Part shown: positions 5,787 through 6,127 of the stretch, in pieces
How positions within the stretch are numbered: position 1 is the first letter of the stretch
Layout: each line of letters starts with the position of its first letter
NCBI GenBank assembly: GCA_946494345.1
Contig: CAMMBX010000071.1
Coordinates: 1-6,127 of the forward strand
Origin: an uncultured Mycoplasmatota bacterium
GTDB lineage: Bacteria > Bacillota_I > Bacilli_A > RF39 > UBA660
DNA length: 6,127 nt
Direction: 5' to 3'
Translations under genes and position numbers: made by a program
The notes under the pieces: model-generated
The model's input: the letters and a program-made list of their open reading frames with translations, nothing else
What the model was told of the DNA's origin: nothing
The model's database searches: none

Positions 5787-6011
5787 CCGCGGTGCCACCC
5801 AATTTATTATAAAGGTATATATAACTTTATAATCACTTTTTTTGATTCTATCAAATCTAGCAAATATAACGGTTTGCACCCGGCTTAGTCTACTTAATTC
5901 TTTAAGCGCTCCTGAATGTTATTCACTATTTATCTTTATCTATTTCCACCAATTATAGACTCTCTATTAAAGTTATAAATAGTTACTTCTTTCCATCAAC
6001 ACTTTAAATAT
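5734..6011 (-). promoter_or_regulatory. Asn T-box riboswitch (tRNA-sensing leader of asnS)
   Basis: A leader of about 300 nt that senses uncharged tRNA-Asn and allows asnS transcription when charging is low. The T-box GGGTGGCACCGCGG reads on the minus strand (5787-5800). Its TGGC can pair with the GCCA end of tRNA-Asn, whose discriminator base is G. An antiterminator can be drawn as GGG (5798-5800) with CCC (5770-5772), a 7-nt TGGCACC bulge (5791-5797), then GCGGAA (5785-5790) with TTTCGT (5773-5778). Upstream are typical stem I elements: AGAGAG (5961-5966), GGTGGAA (5944-5950), and the specifier region GTGAATAACATTC with codon AAC at 5918-5920. A 9-bp stem (5806-5814 with 5825-5833) fits stem III. 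The 5' end is taken from the promoter at 6018-6046. AAT, one base earlier, would also be an Asn codon. Confidence 0.93.
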
Positions 6012-6017
6012 AGTTAA

Positions 6018-6046
6018 ATTCTACTATTAATTTAACCTGTTGTCAA
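6018..6046 (-). promoter_or_regulatory. Sigma-A type promoter of the asnS T-box transcript
   Basis: On the minus strand a perfect -35 TTGACA (6041-6046), a 17-bp spacer and TAGAAT (6018-6023, one mismatch to TATAAT) are seen, the best promoter in the window. Transcription should start near 6011, which leaves room for the full T-box stem I. An 8-bp inverted repeat GTTAAATT/AATTTAAC (6029-6036 and 6013-6020, 8-bp spacer) overlaps the spacer and -10. Confidence 0.85.
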
Positions 6047-6093
6047 TTATTTATACTATTTTTTTATCATAGTCTGAATTCTACATGTAAATG

Positions 6094-6119
6094 CCCGTCT
6101 TAGTATAGGACGGGTTTTT
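6094..6119 (+). terminator. Strong hairpin with T5 tail, plus orientation, with no assigned gene
   Basis: CCCGTC (6094-6099) and GACGGG (6109-6114) form a GC-rich stem that can be extended by a T-G pair and two A-T pairs; TTTTTA follows at 6115-6120. This is a classic terminator for plus-strand transcription. No plus-strand gene precedes it within 2.5 kb. In the other direction the stem is followed only by CATTTAC, a weak tail, so it may be a poor two-way terminator for a minus-strand gene ending beyond the right edge (a TAA lies at 6118-6120 on that strand). Confidence 0.6.
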
Positions 6120-6127
6120 AGTTGTCT

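Noticed and set aside
6081..6127. Possible C-terminal end of a minus-strand gene entering from the right edge
   Set aside because: Short open stretches exist in two frames (one ending at 6081), but they are too short to recognise and they run through a hairpin and a promoter region.
1..6127. CRISPR array, insertion sequence, tRNA or rRNA gene
   Set aside because: No regularly spaced repeats, transposase-like frame, terminal inverted repeats or tRNA cloverleaf were found on either strand.

Overview
The window is very AT-rich, with short spacers, strong AGGAGG-type ribosome binding sites, a T-box leader, an RNase HIII and a CvpA-family protein. Together these point to a low-GC Firmicute (Bacilli/Erysipelotrichia-like or a related small-genome gut lineage). 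All recognised tryptophans are TGG and stops are TAA or TAG, so nothing suggests recoding of TGA. The species cannot be named from the sequence.

Layout from left to right: (1) a minus-strand gene for a membrane-anchored XRE-type regulator (44-1423). It ends in a terminator and is preceded by a short spacer holding an 11-bp direct repeat and a GC-rich inverted repeat. (2) A minus-strand two-gene operon, CvpA-family membrane protein then thioredoxin (2554 down to 1533), with a 2-nt gap between the genes. (3) A divergent plus-strand rnhC for RNase HIII (2633-3544), separated from the cvpA-like gene by about 78 nt with back-to-back promoters. (4) A minus-strand Fic-domain protein (3575-4237) facing rnhC across a shared 16-bp terminator hairpin. 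(5) A minus-strand asnS (4326-5708) with its own terminator. Upstream of it is a leader of about 300 nt with Asn T-box features (specifier AAC, T-box sequence, antiterminator and terminator) and a near-consensus promoter. (6) A right-edge segment with a strong hairpin followed by T5 on the plus strand and no identifiable gene.

Most of the window is housekeeping: Asn-tRNA charging under tRNA-sensing control, RNA/DNA hybrid removal, and thiol redox. The rnhC / cvpA-like / trxA trio looks like a reduced, split form of the rnhC-zapA-cvpA-polX-mutS2-trxA neighbourhood known from Bacillus. The two accessory elements are the HTH-membrane fusion regulator and the Fic protein. The Fic protein keeps the class II self-inhibitory motif but has Gln where the catalytic His of the Fic motif is expected. 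I see no clear multi-gene novel system; the Fic variant and the transmembrane regulator with its operator-like spacer deserve the closest look.
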